From Christensenella sp. UBA1242 (GTDB lineage: Bacteria; Bacillota; Clostridia; Christensenellales; UBA1242), in contig DBWI01000035.1 in NCBI GenBank assembly GCA_002308915.1, positions 558-31,156 of the forward strand: a DNA stretch of 30,599 bases, in the 5' to 3' direction. Both the position numbers and the translations under genes were made by a program. Positions 8,733 through 15,811 of the stretch are shown here, in pieces. Position 1 is the first letter of the stretch. Each line of letters begins with the position of its first letter. The notes beneath the pieces were generated by a model. It made no database searches. It saw nothing but the letters and a program-made list of their open reading frames with translations, and was not told the DNA's origin.

Positions 8733-9547
8733 TCATCAAGTGGTGAAGCAATTGGTGTCTTATTAAATCTAACATTAAAAAGCGATATAAAAGTCAACAA
8801 CAAAAGTATGGTTGACACAATCAAGTAATAGATTTTTAATGGTGTAAAAAAACTTGAAAATATTAAAAACAATGACGCAACAAAATAACTTTTGGTGCGT
8901 TTTTTATTTAACGCATAAGTGAGTAGTTTTTTGTAATCTTTTGAGTTTTCAGTTTTAAGTTCAAATTCATCTGGGAATTTATTGTAATGTTTGTAGAGTT
9001 TTTGATATGTTTCAGTTGAGTCAAGAATAAAAATTTCTTTTGGTAGTTTTGAAGCTAAATCAAATACTTTTACATCAACTTGAATTGTACAAATAATCAA
9101 TCTATTAAAATTTGTATTGTACAATGATTTATATATTGTAATCAAATCGTCTTCACAGAATATTTTATGCAAAAAGAAAGGGTATAAAACAATATTACTT
9201 TTTTCATTTTTTATGGTCACAAATTTACTATGCTTTGTACATTGGTGTTTGATTGTTGCTAATTGATAGAAAAAATCAACACTTTTTGCAGGTGTAGAAA
9301 ATAAAAAAGAGTTTGCATAATTTTGAATTTTCTTATTTTCATCGTTTTTGATATTGTTTTTATTTTTTTTTCTATTTGTTAATGAGTTTATCGCAAAATC
9401 AATTACAAATGAGAGCAATATTGCCACAAAAATACTTAGTGCCAAGTTATCATAAATAAAATATCTTGACCAAATTAAACATATCAAAAACAACACAAAA
9501 ATTCTAATCAGATGACTAATGTATTTTACTATAGAAAAATTTTTCAT
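8729..9547 (-). CDS. Unknown four-helix membrane protein with soluble central domain
   Basis: 272 residues. Two hydrophobic segments lie near the N-terminus (about 14-30 and 35-54) and two near the C-terminus (about 220-236 and 238-258). They flank a ~160-residue soluble domain that begins with a Lys/Asn-rich linker. The order in this domain (IVLYPFF..., then RLIICTIQVDVKVFDLASKLPKE, then IFILDSTETYQKLYKHY) is reminiscent of the Mrr-like restriction-endonuclease fold (strand, A-helix, 'IxLLD..L..L'), but I see no convincing catalytic D-ExK set, so this is a weak inference. No clear Shine-Dalgarno site precedes the ATG. The gene converges on yhbY with a 4-base stop overlap and diverges from rsfS. 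It is certainly a real gene by length and composition; its function is unrecognised. Confidence 0.8.
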   Translation of the reverse strand: MKNFSIVKYISHLIRIFVLFLICLIWSRYFIYDNLALSIFVAILLSFVIDFAINSLTNRKKNKNNIKNDENKKIQNYANSFLFSTPAKSVDFFYQLATIKHQCTKHSKFVTIKNEKSNIVLYPFFLHKIFCEDDLITIYKSLYNTNFNRLIICTIQVDVKVFDLASKLPKEIFILDSTETYQKLYKHYNKFPDEFELKTENSKDYKKLLTYALNKKRTKSYFVASLFLIFSSFFTPLKIYYLIVSTILLLLTFISLFNVRFNKTPIASPLDD

Positions 9548-9586
9548 ACATATATTATTAACAATAATATAATATTAAAACATATG

Positions 9587-9615
9587 TTGACATTGAAGAG
9601 TAGTTATTGTATAAT
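9587..9615 (+). promoter_or_regulatory. Consensus sigma-A promoter of rsfS
   Basis: TTGACA at 9587-9592, 17-base spacer, TATAAT at 9610-9615. The predicted start near 9622 leaves a leader of about 18 bases containing AGGAGAG before the rsfS ATG. Confidence 0.85.
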
Positions 9616-9639
9616 AATTATTGCGAATTAGGAGAGAAT

Positions 9640-9990
9640 ATGGACTTAGATGAATTAACACTAGACATTGGCAAAGAACTACAAAGTAAAGGAGCAACAG
9701 AAATTGAACTTTTGCAAGTAGAACAAAAAAGCAAACTTGCAAAGCGTTTGGTTGTTTGTACTGTTCATGATAATGCATGTGCAAAAAAAGTTGCTTTTGA
9801 AATAAAAGAAGCATTAAAAGATACTTTACAATGTTTTCACACAGATGGTATTTTTAAGGGCGATTGGATTGTTCTTGACTATAATGATATTATTATTCAT
9901 ATATTTACAAAAGAAACAAGGCAAAAGTTCAATATTGAAAAGCTCTACAAAGATGCAAAGAATTTTGTTGTCATCAATGACAATAATTAA
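9640..9990 (+). CDS. rsfS: Ribosome silencing factor RsfS (Iojap family)
   Basis: 116-residue Iojap/RsfS protein, which binds ribosomal protein uL14 and blocks subunit joining when nutrients are scarce. Family features are the central segment with DYNDIIIHIFTKETRQKFNIEKLY (here about residues 80-104) preceded by GIFKGDWIVLD. The start at 9640 is chosen because AGGAGAG lies five to six bases upstream and the family begins near MDLDEL; an in-frame TAT-rich extension to 9607 overlaps the -10 box. It is monocistronic with its own promoter, separate from obg-yhbY. Confidence 0.95.
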   Translation: MDLDELTLDIGKELQSKGATEIELLQVEQKSKLAKRLVVCTVHDNACAKKVAFEIKEALKDTLQCFHTDGIFKGDWIVLDYNDIIIHIFTKETRQKFNIEKLYKDAKNFVVINDNN

Positions 9991-10010
9991 AAAATGTTTA
10001 ATATTGGGTA

Positions 10011-10039
10011 TTGACATTAGTCAAGTTGTGTAATATAAT
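10011..10039 (+). promoter_or_regulatory. Consensus sigma-A promoter of the orphan membrane protein gene
   Basis: TTGACA at 10011-10016, 17-base spacer, TATAAT at 10034-10039, followed by AAGGAGA at 10052-10058 and ATG at 10066. A strong housekeeping promoter. Confidence 0.87.
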
Positions 10040-10065
10040 TTAATCATAAATAAGGAGATGATATT

Positions 10066-11199
10066 ATGAGAAAGAAAACAAAAACAGGAATATTAGTCAC
10101 AGCAGTACTTGCAGCTATTGTTGGAGCAGCAACAGCTCTTGTTGGTTTTGGCTTTGCTCCTTTCTTTTTAACAACATCAGTTGTTGGTGTTGGCATAATA
10201 GGTGCAGCAGTTGGTATTGTAGGTCTTTTAACAACAGTAGGAATTGTTGTTGAAGGTGCAATCAAAAGAGGTGCAGCAAAGAGAACTCAAGTTAATGCAG
10301 CTCAAGCAGAATATCAACTTGTAAAAGCAAAAGACAACACAAAAGTAATGAGCATGGCAAAAATGAAGAGAAGAGATTTAAAACTTGCAAAGAGTATGGT
10401 ATACCTAGCAAGAAACAATCATTCAAATCTTTATGGATTCAGATACAGAGCTGGTTATTCAGGAGACAGAAATCAAGCTAGATTACTCAAAGCAGAAAAC
10501 GAACTTAGAGCTTGGGAACAAATGAACAACGTTGCTCAAATACATGGTTCACAAAGACATATCAGAAAATCAGGAACAAAGATTCAACAACTCAATGGTG
10601 TAATCGCAAGATTGCGTGCAAAAACAGGTGAAGCTTCAACTGTAAACACACCAAGATATGAAGCAACATACGAAATGAGATCACATGAAGGCATGTACGA
10701 TGGCAGAACATTTGGTGGTTTCAATAACTCAGAAACAAAAAATGAATTCGTTTCATATATCAATTCAGACAAATCAGTTGAATTAAGATATGGACCAGGA
10801 AGCAAAAAAGATTATGGTTATGTTGTAGAAGTTAAATCAAGAAACAATGGTAAGTTAGTTCCAGTTTATGCTGGTTCAAATGCAGAAGAAGAAATGGAAC
10901 TCTTCGAACTTATGCTTCTTAAAGATATCAAACGTTCAATCGAAAAAGGTGATGTTCAATTCGAACCTTTAACAGTAAACAAGATGCACTACTATTCAGA
11001 CAACAAGTTAAACAAAGACGTTGAATATGGTTCACATGACAGAAACAGTGAAATCAGAACAATGGAAGAACTTGATGAAAGAATAGAACTTTTGGAAAAA
11101 GCAATTGCTCCAAGTTCATCAATCAGAAGACGTAATGGATATCTTAGCAGAAGATATGAAGACACAGCTGGAACAACAGGTCCAGAAATGCAAGCTTAA
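10066..11199 (+). CDS. Orphan membrane-anchored protein, Gly/Ala-rich N-terminus
   Basis: 377 residues, not recognised as any family. A basic start (MRKKTK) is followed by a Gly/Ala/Val-rich hydrophobic stretch at about residues 8-62, probably two membrane helices, then a strongly basic Lys/Arg-rich, mostly helical region with repeated Gln/Asn/Arg (about 65-200). A more globular part follows (GGFNNSETKNEFVSYINSD, KDYGYVVEVKSRNNGKLVPV), with a short coiled coil near 340-355 and a polar tail. The gene stands alone with a consensus promoter, a good ribosome site and a strong terminator. Its frequent AAC, TTC and GAA codons look like those of a well-expressed gene. The hydrophobic start could alternatively be a retained signal anchor. 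No catalytic motif is visible. Confidence 0.85.
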   Translation: MRKKTKTGILVTAVLAAIVGAATALVGFGFAPFFLTTSVVGVGIIGAAVGIVGLLTTVGIVVEGAIKRGAAKRTQVNAAQAEYQLVKAKDNTKVMSMAKMKRRDLKLAKSMVYLARNNHSNLYGFRYRAGYSGDRNQARLLKAENELRAWEQMNNVAQIHGSQRHIRKSGTKIQQLNGVIARLRAKTGEASTVNTPRYEATYEMRSHEGMYDGRTFGGFNNSETKNEFVSYINSDKSVELRYGPGSKKDYGYVVEVKSRNNGKLVPVYAGSNAEEEMELFELMLLKDIKRSIEKGDVQFEPLTVNKMHYYSDNKLNKDVEYGSHDRNSEIRTMEELDERIELLEKAIAPSSSIRRRNGYLSRRYEDTAGTTGPEMQA

Positions 11200-11215
11200 T
11201 AGTTGTTTATAACAA

Positions 11216-11245
11216 AAACTTTGACAATTATGTCAAAGTTTTTTT
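11216..11245 (+). terminator. Rho-independent terminator after the orphan membrane protein gene
   Basis: Eleven-base-pair stem AAACTTTGACA / TGTCAAAGTTT with loop ATTA and a T-rich tail. It ends two bases before the next -35 box. Confidence 0.93.
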
Positions 11246-11246
11246 A

Positions 11247-11275
11247 TTGACATAAATGGGTATGAAGAATATAAT
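11247..11275 (+). promoter_or_regulatory. Consensus sigma-A promoter of lgt (leaderless type)
   Basis: TTGACA at 11247-11252, 17-base spacer, TATAAT at 11270-11275, then six bases (TGTGGT) before the lgt ATG at 11282. The start codon sits at the expected +1 and no Shine-Dalgarno sequence can fit. Confidence 0.8.
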
Positions 11276-11281
11276 TGTGGT

Positions 11282-12085
11282 ATGGAAAATTTATTACATA
11301 TAAAGAGTATTAATATATTTGGATTTGAAATTGCAATATATGGAATTATTGTTGCAGTTGGTATGCTTGCAGGAGTTCTTGTTGCAACAAGAATATGCAA
11401 GCGTAGGGGATTTACATCAGATGATATAATTGTTTTGGCATTATATTGTTTGCCACTTGCCGTTATTGGCGCAAGATTATATTATGTTTTGTTTAGCGAG
11501 CATCAGTACACATTTCTTGAAATTTTAAGAGTGTGGGAAGGTGGACTTGCAATTTATGGTGGCGTTATTGGTGGGGCAGTTGGAGTTATTCTATTTTGTT
11601 TAATTCACAAAAAGAACTTTCTTGCAATTGCTGATGTTGCAGCTGTCTGTTTAATTCTTGGTCAAGCAATAGGCAGAATAGCATGCTATTTTGGTGATTG
11701 TTGCTATGGAATAGAAATAACTAATCCCAATTTAATGTGGTTCCCACTTGGGACTCAAATTGCTGGAGTTTGGCATTATAGTACATTCTTTTACGAAAGT
11801 TTTTGTAATCTTATTATTTTTATTGTATTATTGTTTTTGTATCTCAAAAAGGTCAAAAGAAAAGGTATAATAATGGCTTTGTACTTTATTATGTATGGGG
11901 CAATAAGATGTATCATAGAAACATTTAGAGGTGACAGCTTATATCTTTGGGGAGCAAAAGTTTCTCAAATGCTCAGCTTGCTTTTGATGGTTGCAGGAAT
12001 AGTTTTGATTATTGTGATTAATACTAGAAAAAACAATTCAAAGGCAGCAAAAGTTGAAAATAGCGAAATTTCTAAAAACAATTAA
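11282..12085 (+). CDS. lgt: Prolipoprotein diacylglyceryl transferase
   Basis: 267-residue integral membrane enzyme that moves diacylglycerol from phosphatidylglycerol to the lipobox cysteine of prolipoproteins. Multiple transmembrane helices are evident. Family motifs are RVWEGGLAIYGGVIGG at about 83-98 (Tyr where the proteobacterial HGG motif has His, a substitution I recall from other clostridial members), GQAIGRIACYFGDCCYG at 127-143, FYES near 170 and ETFRGD near 213-218. The Cys-rich 'CYFGDCCYG' variant replaces the classical GRFGNF..E motif. The next internal Met would remove the first helix, so 11282 is the start even though it has no leader. The following membrane-protein gene overlaps its 3' end. 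Confidence 0.93.
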   Translation: MENLLHIKSINIFGFEIAIYGIIVAVGMLAGVLVATRICKRRGFTSDDIIVLALYCLPLAVIGARLYYVLFSEHQYTFLEILRVWEGGLAIYGGVIGGAVGVILFCLIHKKNFLAIADVAAVCLILGQAIGRIACYFGDCCYGIEITNPNLMWFPLGTQIAGVWHYSTFFYESFCNLIIFIVLLFLYLKKVKRKGIIMALYFIMYGAIRCIIETFRGDSLYLWGAKVSQMLSLLLMVAGIVLIIVINTRKNNSKAAKVENSEISKNN

Positions 12086-12530
12086 AGTAATTTTCATATT
12101 TTTATATATTGGACTATTAATAATTCCATTGGTTAGGGAGTTGTGGTTCTCTACTTTCTTACTTTTTGTTGGAACATATTTAATTGTCAAAAGTATTTGT
12201 TTTTGGCAAGATTCAAGTTTTTGGCTTGGAAGTTTTCTAATTGAATGTGGTTGTATATTAATATGTATACAAAAATATAACATCATCGCACCCAACATTG
12301 TTGCTTTGTTTGTATTTGCATTTGGCTTTTCTTCTTTGCTCATTTTTCTTATATTTCGTCAAAAAATGCAATTAAAAGTGTTTGTTTTATCTACATTGCA
12401 AGTGTTATTATTATTTGTGAAAGCATTTGAATATTTAACCTTATTTGAGTTTTGGTTTATTGAGATTATGTTATTGTATTACATTGCAACCAAACTCATG
12501 ACAAGATTGGTAATAAATTTTAGGAGTTAG
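12054..12530 (+). CDS. Small polytopic membrane protein of unknown function
   Basis: 158 residues with five or six hydrophobic helices (about 10-27, 32-48, 56-72, 80-101, 108-124 and 130-147) and almost no soluble part. No family is recognised. The start is a TTG at 12054 that overlaps the lgt 3' end by 32 bases; no ATG is available before residue 105, so a non-ATG start is required and the exact one is uncertain. It ends one base before the next gene, which fits translational coupling in an lgt - membrane protein - divIVA-like operon. A role at the membrane or division site is inferred only from the neighbours. Confidence 0.7.
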   Translation: MKIAKFLKTIKVIFIFLYIGLLIIPLVRELWFSTFLLFVGTYLIVKSICFWQDSSFWLGSFLIECGCILICIQKYNIIAPNIVALFVFAFGFSSLLIFLIFRQKMQLKVFVLSTLQVLLLFVKAFEYLTLFEFWFIEIMLLYYIATKLMTRLVINFRS

Positions 12531-12531
12531 T

Positions 12532-13344
12532 ATGAATTTTTCTATTGTAAAAAATGGCTATAACAAAAAAGAAGTTGATTTGTATATTGAAGATCTCAAT
12601 ACAAAAATTTCAACTCTATCTCAAAATAATGCCAAGGACAAAAAAGAGTTAGAAGAATATCGTAAAAAAGACAAAAATTATAATGACAAACAAAATAGCA
12701 TTTCAATAGCACTAACAGCAGCAGTAGAAAAAGCAAAACAAATTGAAAAGAGTTCAGAAAACGTATACAAATTAAAAATTCAACAAGTAAATTTGCTATA
12801 TGCAAAATGGGAAAAATTACTTAATGTTATTTTAGAAAAGTACCCACAAATAGAAGAAGTTGAAAATGTTAAAAAACTAGTCTCAGAATTCAAAGATAAT
12901 ATAAAAACAACACTCAAAGATGATTACAAACTATTTTCATCAAATTCACAAGTAAAATCAGATAATGACACAATAAGACAACTACTCAAAAAACTTGGTT
13001 CACATAACACAAAAACAGAGCCACAAAAAACAGTCAAGGTCGAAAGAAAACAACTTTCAAAAGATATGCTAACAGCTCAAACCGAACTTTCAAGAATAGA
13101 AGATAAATCATCACTCATCAAGCCAATTTATCAAAGCAAGATTGATGGAAAATATGAAAACCTTGCAGACAAGTTTTTAAGTGAGCAAGATACCATGGAT
13201 ACAGCATATTCAAACATAATCACATCAAAATCAAGAGCAGTTCCAGAAGTCAATGAAACAGGATTTGATTTAAAGGAAGCTGTTAATCCCAAAGAAGATC
13301 TTGATGAGATTATGAAAGCATTTGATTTCTTCACAGACGATTAA
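12532..13344 (+). CDS. DivIVA-like coiled-coil protein
   Basis: 270 residues. The N-terminus FSIVKNGYNKKEVDLYIEDL (residues 3-22) matches the DivIVA/GpsB lipid-binding and crossover motif (F..v.rGYd..EVD.fl..l). A coiled coil follows over about 20-60, then a second helical stretch over about 70-135. The C-terminal half is polar, probably disordered, and ends acidic (EIMKAFDFFTDD). DivIVA proteins bind negatively curved membrane at poles and septa and recruit division, cell-wall or sporulation factors. AGGAG lies seven bases before the ATG. The long divergent tail makes it a DivIVA-domain protein rather than a certain divIVA orthologue. The operon ends in the structured element that follows. 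Confidence 0.8.
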   Translation: MNFSIVKNGYNKKEVDLYIEDLNTKISTLSQNNAKDKKELEEYRKKDKNYNDKQNSISIALTAAVEKAKQIEKSSENVYKLKIQQVNLLYAKWEKLLNVILEKYPQIEEVENVKKLVSEFKDNIKTTLKDDYKLFSSNSQVKSDNDTIRQLLKKLGSHNTKTEPQKTVKVERKQLSKDMLTAQTELSRIEDKSSLIKPIYQSKIDGKYENLADKFLSEQDTMDTAYSNIITSKSRAVPEVNETGFDLKEAVNPKEDLDEIMKAFDFFTDD

Positions 13345-13348
13345 AACA

Positions 13349-13467
13349 AAAATAGCCCGAAATACTTCGTTCACTGTCAGGAATATTCACACAGTCAACA
13401 CAGTCACTTAGGTAACTAAGCTCGTGCGTGAACATACCTGTCGAGCCTTGTTTTTTAGGCTATTTTT
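13349..13467 (+). repeat. Structured intergenic element, copy 1 (with terminator-like outer stem)
   Basis: Outer stem AAAATAGCC (13349-13357) / GGCTATTTT (13458-13466) followed by T-rich sequence. Inside, a small hairpin CGAA-ATAC-TTCG is followed by a long imperfect stem CAGGAATATTCAC / GTGAACATACCTG and an apical hairpin CTTAG-GTAA-CTAAG. The blocks CACAGTCA, CTCGTGCG and CGAGCCTTGTT match those in the element at the right end of the window, whereas the stem sequences differ. It may also serve as the 3' end of the lgt operon transcript. Strand is assigned by analogy with the upstream genes. Confidence 0.7.
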
Positions 13468-13578
13468 ATTTTTACATAATACAAAAAACTGTATGAATCT
13501 TGCTTTTTTTGTTTTTATCCTTTCATTAGTTTATTTTTTTCTATATAAGTGTTATAATTCAAAAGTAGGGAGAAAATT

Positions 13579-14019
13579 ATGCAGATAAAAGTAGTTTCGG
13601 ACAGTGCAGAGATGACACAGTTAATTGCAGAAAAGTATGCGCAGAGCATAAAATCACCAGTTGTAATTTCTCTTGTTGGTGACCTTGGTGCAGGCAAAAC
13701 AACATTCACAAAAGGTTTTTGCAAGGGAATGGGGATTGATGATTTGGTGACCAGTCCAACTTTTACCATAATGAATGATTACACAAGTGGAAGAATGCCA
13801 CTTTATCATTTTGATATGTACAGACTTGGCAGCAAAGAAGAAGCAGAAGAACTTGGCTTTGCTGAATATTTTGATTTAAGAAAGTTAAAAGGTGTTAGCA
13901 TTGTTGAATGGGCAGAAAATGTTCAAGGGCTTTTGCCAGCACTTTATATAGAAGTTGTTTTTACAAAACTTGATGAAAACAAAAGAGAAATTTCTATTGG
14001 CGTAAAAGGTTGGGTGTAA
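13579..14019 (+). CDS. tsaE: tRNA t6A biosynthesis ATPase TsaE
   Basis: 146-residue P-loop ATPase that drives the TsaB-TsaD complex making N6-threonylcarbamoyl-adenosine at position 37 of ANN-decoding tRNAs. Walker A GDLGAGKTT is at residues 34-42, SPTFTI at 59-64, HFDMYRL at 77-83 and VEWAEN near 110-115. The start follows a GGGAGA ribosome site; TATAAT at 13553-13558 may be its -10 box, with a poor -35. The stop at 14019 nearly touches tsaB, indicating an operon. tsaD is not present in the window. Confidence 0.96.
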   Translation: MQIKVVSDSAEMTQLIAEKYAQSIKSPVVISLVGDLGAGKTTFTKGFCKGMGIDDLVTSPTFTIMNDYTSGRMPLYHFDMYRLGSKEEAEELGFAEYFDLRKLKGVSIVEWAENVQGLLPALYIEVVFTKLDENKREISIGVKGWV

Positions 14020-14021
14020 TT

Positions 14022-14663
14022 GTGAATATACTTGCTCTTAACACTGCTTTCACAAATAGTGATGTTGCAGTTTTATATAATGATAAAAAAGATTATATCA
14101 GTTTAGACAGCTCAGCAAAACATTCCGAAAATATTTTGGTTTGTGTTGATGATTTACTCAAAAAAAACAATGCCAAAATTCAAGATATTGATGTTATGTC
14201 ATGTGTTGTTGGGCCAGGTTCTTTCACTGGCGTTAGAATTGGTGTTGGACTCATTAAAGGAATGTATGTAGTAAAGCCAGAACTTAAACTAATTTCAATT
14301 TGTTCACTTGACCTTATGGCATATGTAAACAAAGATGCAAAAGGTGAATTTTGGTGTGTTTTGGATGCATTAAGTGGCAATATTTTTGTTTGCAAATATG
14401 ACAAAAATGGTAACAGATTGACAGAACCAACAATGCTTACAGGTGAGAATATTGACACAATAAACGGCGAAATTATTGGGTTAAATCAAGAAAATCTTGG
14501 TTTTTGCAATAAATTTGTTGAATTTTCTTCACAACTATTGTTGGATTACACAATTCAAAAAGTAAATCAAAATGCATTTGTTGAAGAAAATAATTTCTTA
14601 CCAATATATTTACGAAAATCTCAAGCAGAAGTGAGTTTGGAAAATGGAAATAAGAAAAATTAA
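14022..14663 (+). CDS. tsaB: tRNA t6A biosynthesis protein TsaB
   Basis: 213-residue ASKHA-fold partner of TsaD in t6A synthesis. Signature segments are MNILALNTA at the start (the usual Asp of ILAIDTS is Asn here), SAKHSENIL at 31-39 and GPGSFTGVRIG at 64-74. The GTG at 14022, two bases after the tsaE stop, gives the family-typical N-terminus; a TTG at 14010 in the same frame would overlap tsaE and add four residues. rimI overlaps the 3' end by 20 bases. TsaB itself lacks catalytic activity, so the Asn substitution need not matter. Confidence 0.95.
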   Translation: MNILALNTAFTNSDVAVLYNDKKDYISLDSSAKHSENILVCVDDLLKKNNAKIQDIDVMSCVVGPGSFTGVRIGVGLIKGMYVVKPELKLISICSLDLMAYVNKDAKGEFWCVLDALSGNIFVCKYDKNGNRLTEPTMLTGENIDTINGEIIGLNQENLGFCNKFVEFSSQLLLDYTIQKVNQNAFVEENNFLPIYLRKSQAEVSLENGNKKN

Positions 14664-15075
14664 GCCACAGCACCTTGACTTGTTATACAATATATCACTT
14701 GAGCAGTTTGGGACCGAGAGTTGGACAAAAGAACAGTTTGAGTCAAGTATTGTTGATGACAACTATATTTGTGCAGGATTAATTGAAGACGACAAGTTAC
14801 TATGTTATGTTGTTGCAATTCAATCTCTTGACGATATAAACATTTTGAGTATTGCAACCAAAGAAGAACACAAAAACAAAGGCTATGCAACAAGAATGAT
14901 TACTTGGTACAAAAACCTTGCACTTCAAGTAGACAAAACACTTTCACTAGAAGTTAAGTCCAAAAATGAAAAGGCAAAAAACTTATACCAAAAACTTGGA
15001 TTTCAAAAAGTCCACGAAAGAAAAAACTACTACAAAGATGGCGATACCGCAATCGTAATGTTTTGCAAGTTGTAA
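14644..15075 (+). CDS. rimI: GNAT acetyltransferase, RimI-like
   Basis: 143-residue GNAT-fold protein. The acetyl-CoA binding region is LSIATKEEHKNKGYATRMI at about residues 68-86, followed by LSLEVKSKNEKAKNLYQKLGF, the motif-B segment typical of RimI (E.....A...Y.k.GF). RimI acetylates the N-terminus of ribosomal protein bS18. Position directly after tsaE-tsaB is the conserved Firmicutes order, which supports the name. The start overlaps tsaB by 20 bases. Confidence 0.9.
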   Translation: MEIRKIKPQHLDLLYNISLEQFGTESWTKEQFESSIVDDNYICAGLIEDDKLLCYVVAIQSLDDINILSIATKEEHKNKGYATRMITWYKNLALQVDKTLSLEVKSKNEKAKNLYQKLGFQKVHERKNYYKDGDTAIVMFCKL

Positions 15076-15105
15076 CAACTTTTTGTTTACTGCATAAATA
15101 AATAT

Positions 15106-15810
15106 GTGATAACAACTTACAAGCAGACCCAAATTCATTACATAATGTTTGGAAAAGGACAAGTCAATATTTTTCTTCATGGTTGGGGTGGAAGCACAGA
15201 TAGTTTTTTTGAACTAGCAAAACATATTCCAGGTAAGAATATCTTGATTGACTTTCCACCATTCGGAAAGAGTCAAGAGCCAAGCACTCCGTTCAACATT
15301 TTTGATTATGCCAACATAGTAAAGACAATAATAGAAAAAGAGAATATTATCCCCACAAACATAATCAGTCACTCTTTTGGAACAAGAGTTGCCATTTGTG
15401 TTTGTAATATGTATAATATAAATAAGTTAGTAATAACTGGTGGTGCAGGGCTCAAACCACATAATGCATTAAAAAGAAAAATTAGGCAAATTAAGTACAA
15501 AATTATCAAATTTTTCAACAAAAATGCGCAAATTGGCTCAAAAGATTACAAGTTTTTGTCAAATGTGATGAAAAAGACATTTGTTAACATTGTTAATTTT
15601 GATGTATCAAACTTGGCAAAAAACATAAATTCGAGAACTTTGCTTGTGTACGGAAATAAGGACAAAGAAACGCCGCTATACATGGCAAAAAAATTCAACA
15701 AACTAATCAAGAACTCAAAATTGATTGTTTACAAAAATTGTGGACATTTTGCATACCTAGAGAATTTCACACAGTTTTTGATTGATGTAAAAACATTTAT
15801 AAAGGATTGA
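15106..15810 (+). CDS. Alpha/beta hydrolase
   Basis: 234-residue alpha/beta-hydrolase fold protein. The oxyanion motif HGWGG is at 25-29, nucleophile Ser90 in ISHSFGT (first Gly of GxSxG replaced), acid Asp186 in LVYGNKDKETP and catalytic His214 in NCGHFAYLE, so the triad is intact. The start is a GTG at 15106 without a clear ribosome site. The substrate is unknown; it lies one base upstream of the MurF-like gene and is almost certainly co-transcribed with it, which hints at a cell-envelope role (inference). Confidence 0.88.
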   Translation: MITTYKQTQIHYIMFGKGQVNIFLHGWGGSTDSFFELAKHIPGKNILIDFPPFGKSQEPSTPFNIFDYANIVKTIIEKENIIPTNIISHSFGTRVAICVCNMYNINKLVITGGAGLKPHNALKRKIRQIKYKIIKFFNKNAQIGSKDYKFLSNVMKKTFVNIVNFDVSNLAKNINSRTLLVYGNKDKETPLYMAKKFNKLIKNSKLIVYKNCGHFAYLENFTQFLIDVKTFIKD

Positions 15811-15811
15811 T

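Noticed and set aside
15072..15100. Sigma-E-type promoter before the alpha/beta hydrolase
   Set aside because: CATAAATA is present but no matching -35 (GCATATT-like) lies 13-15 bases upstream.
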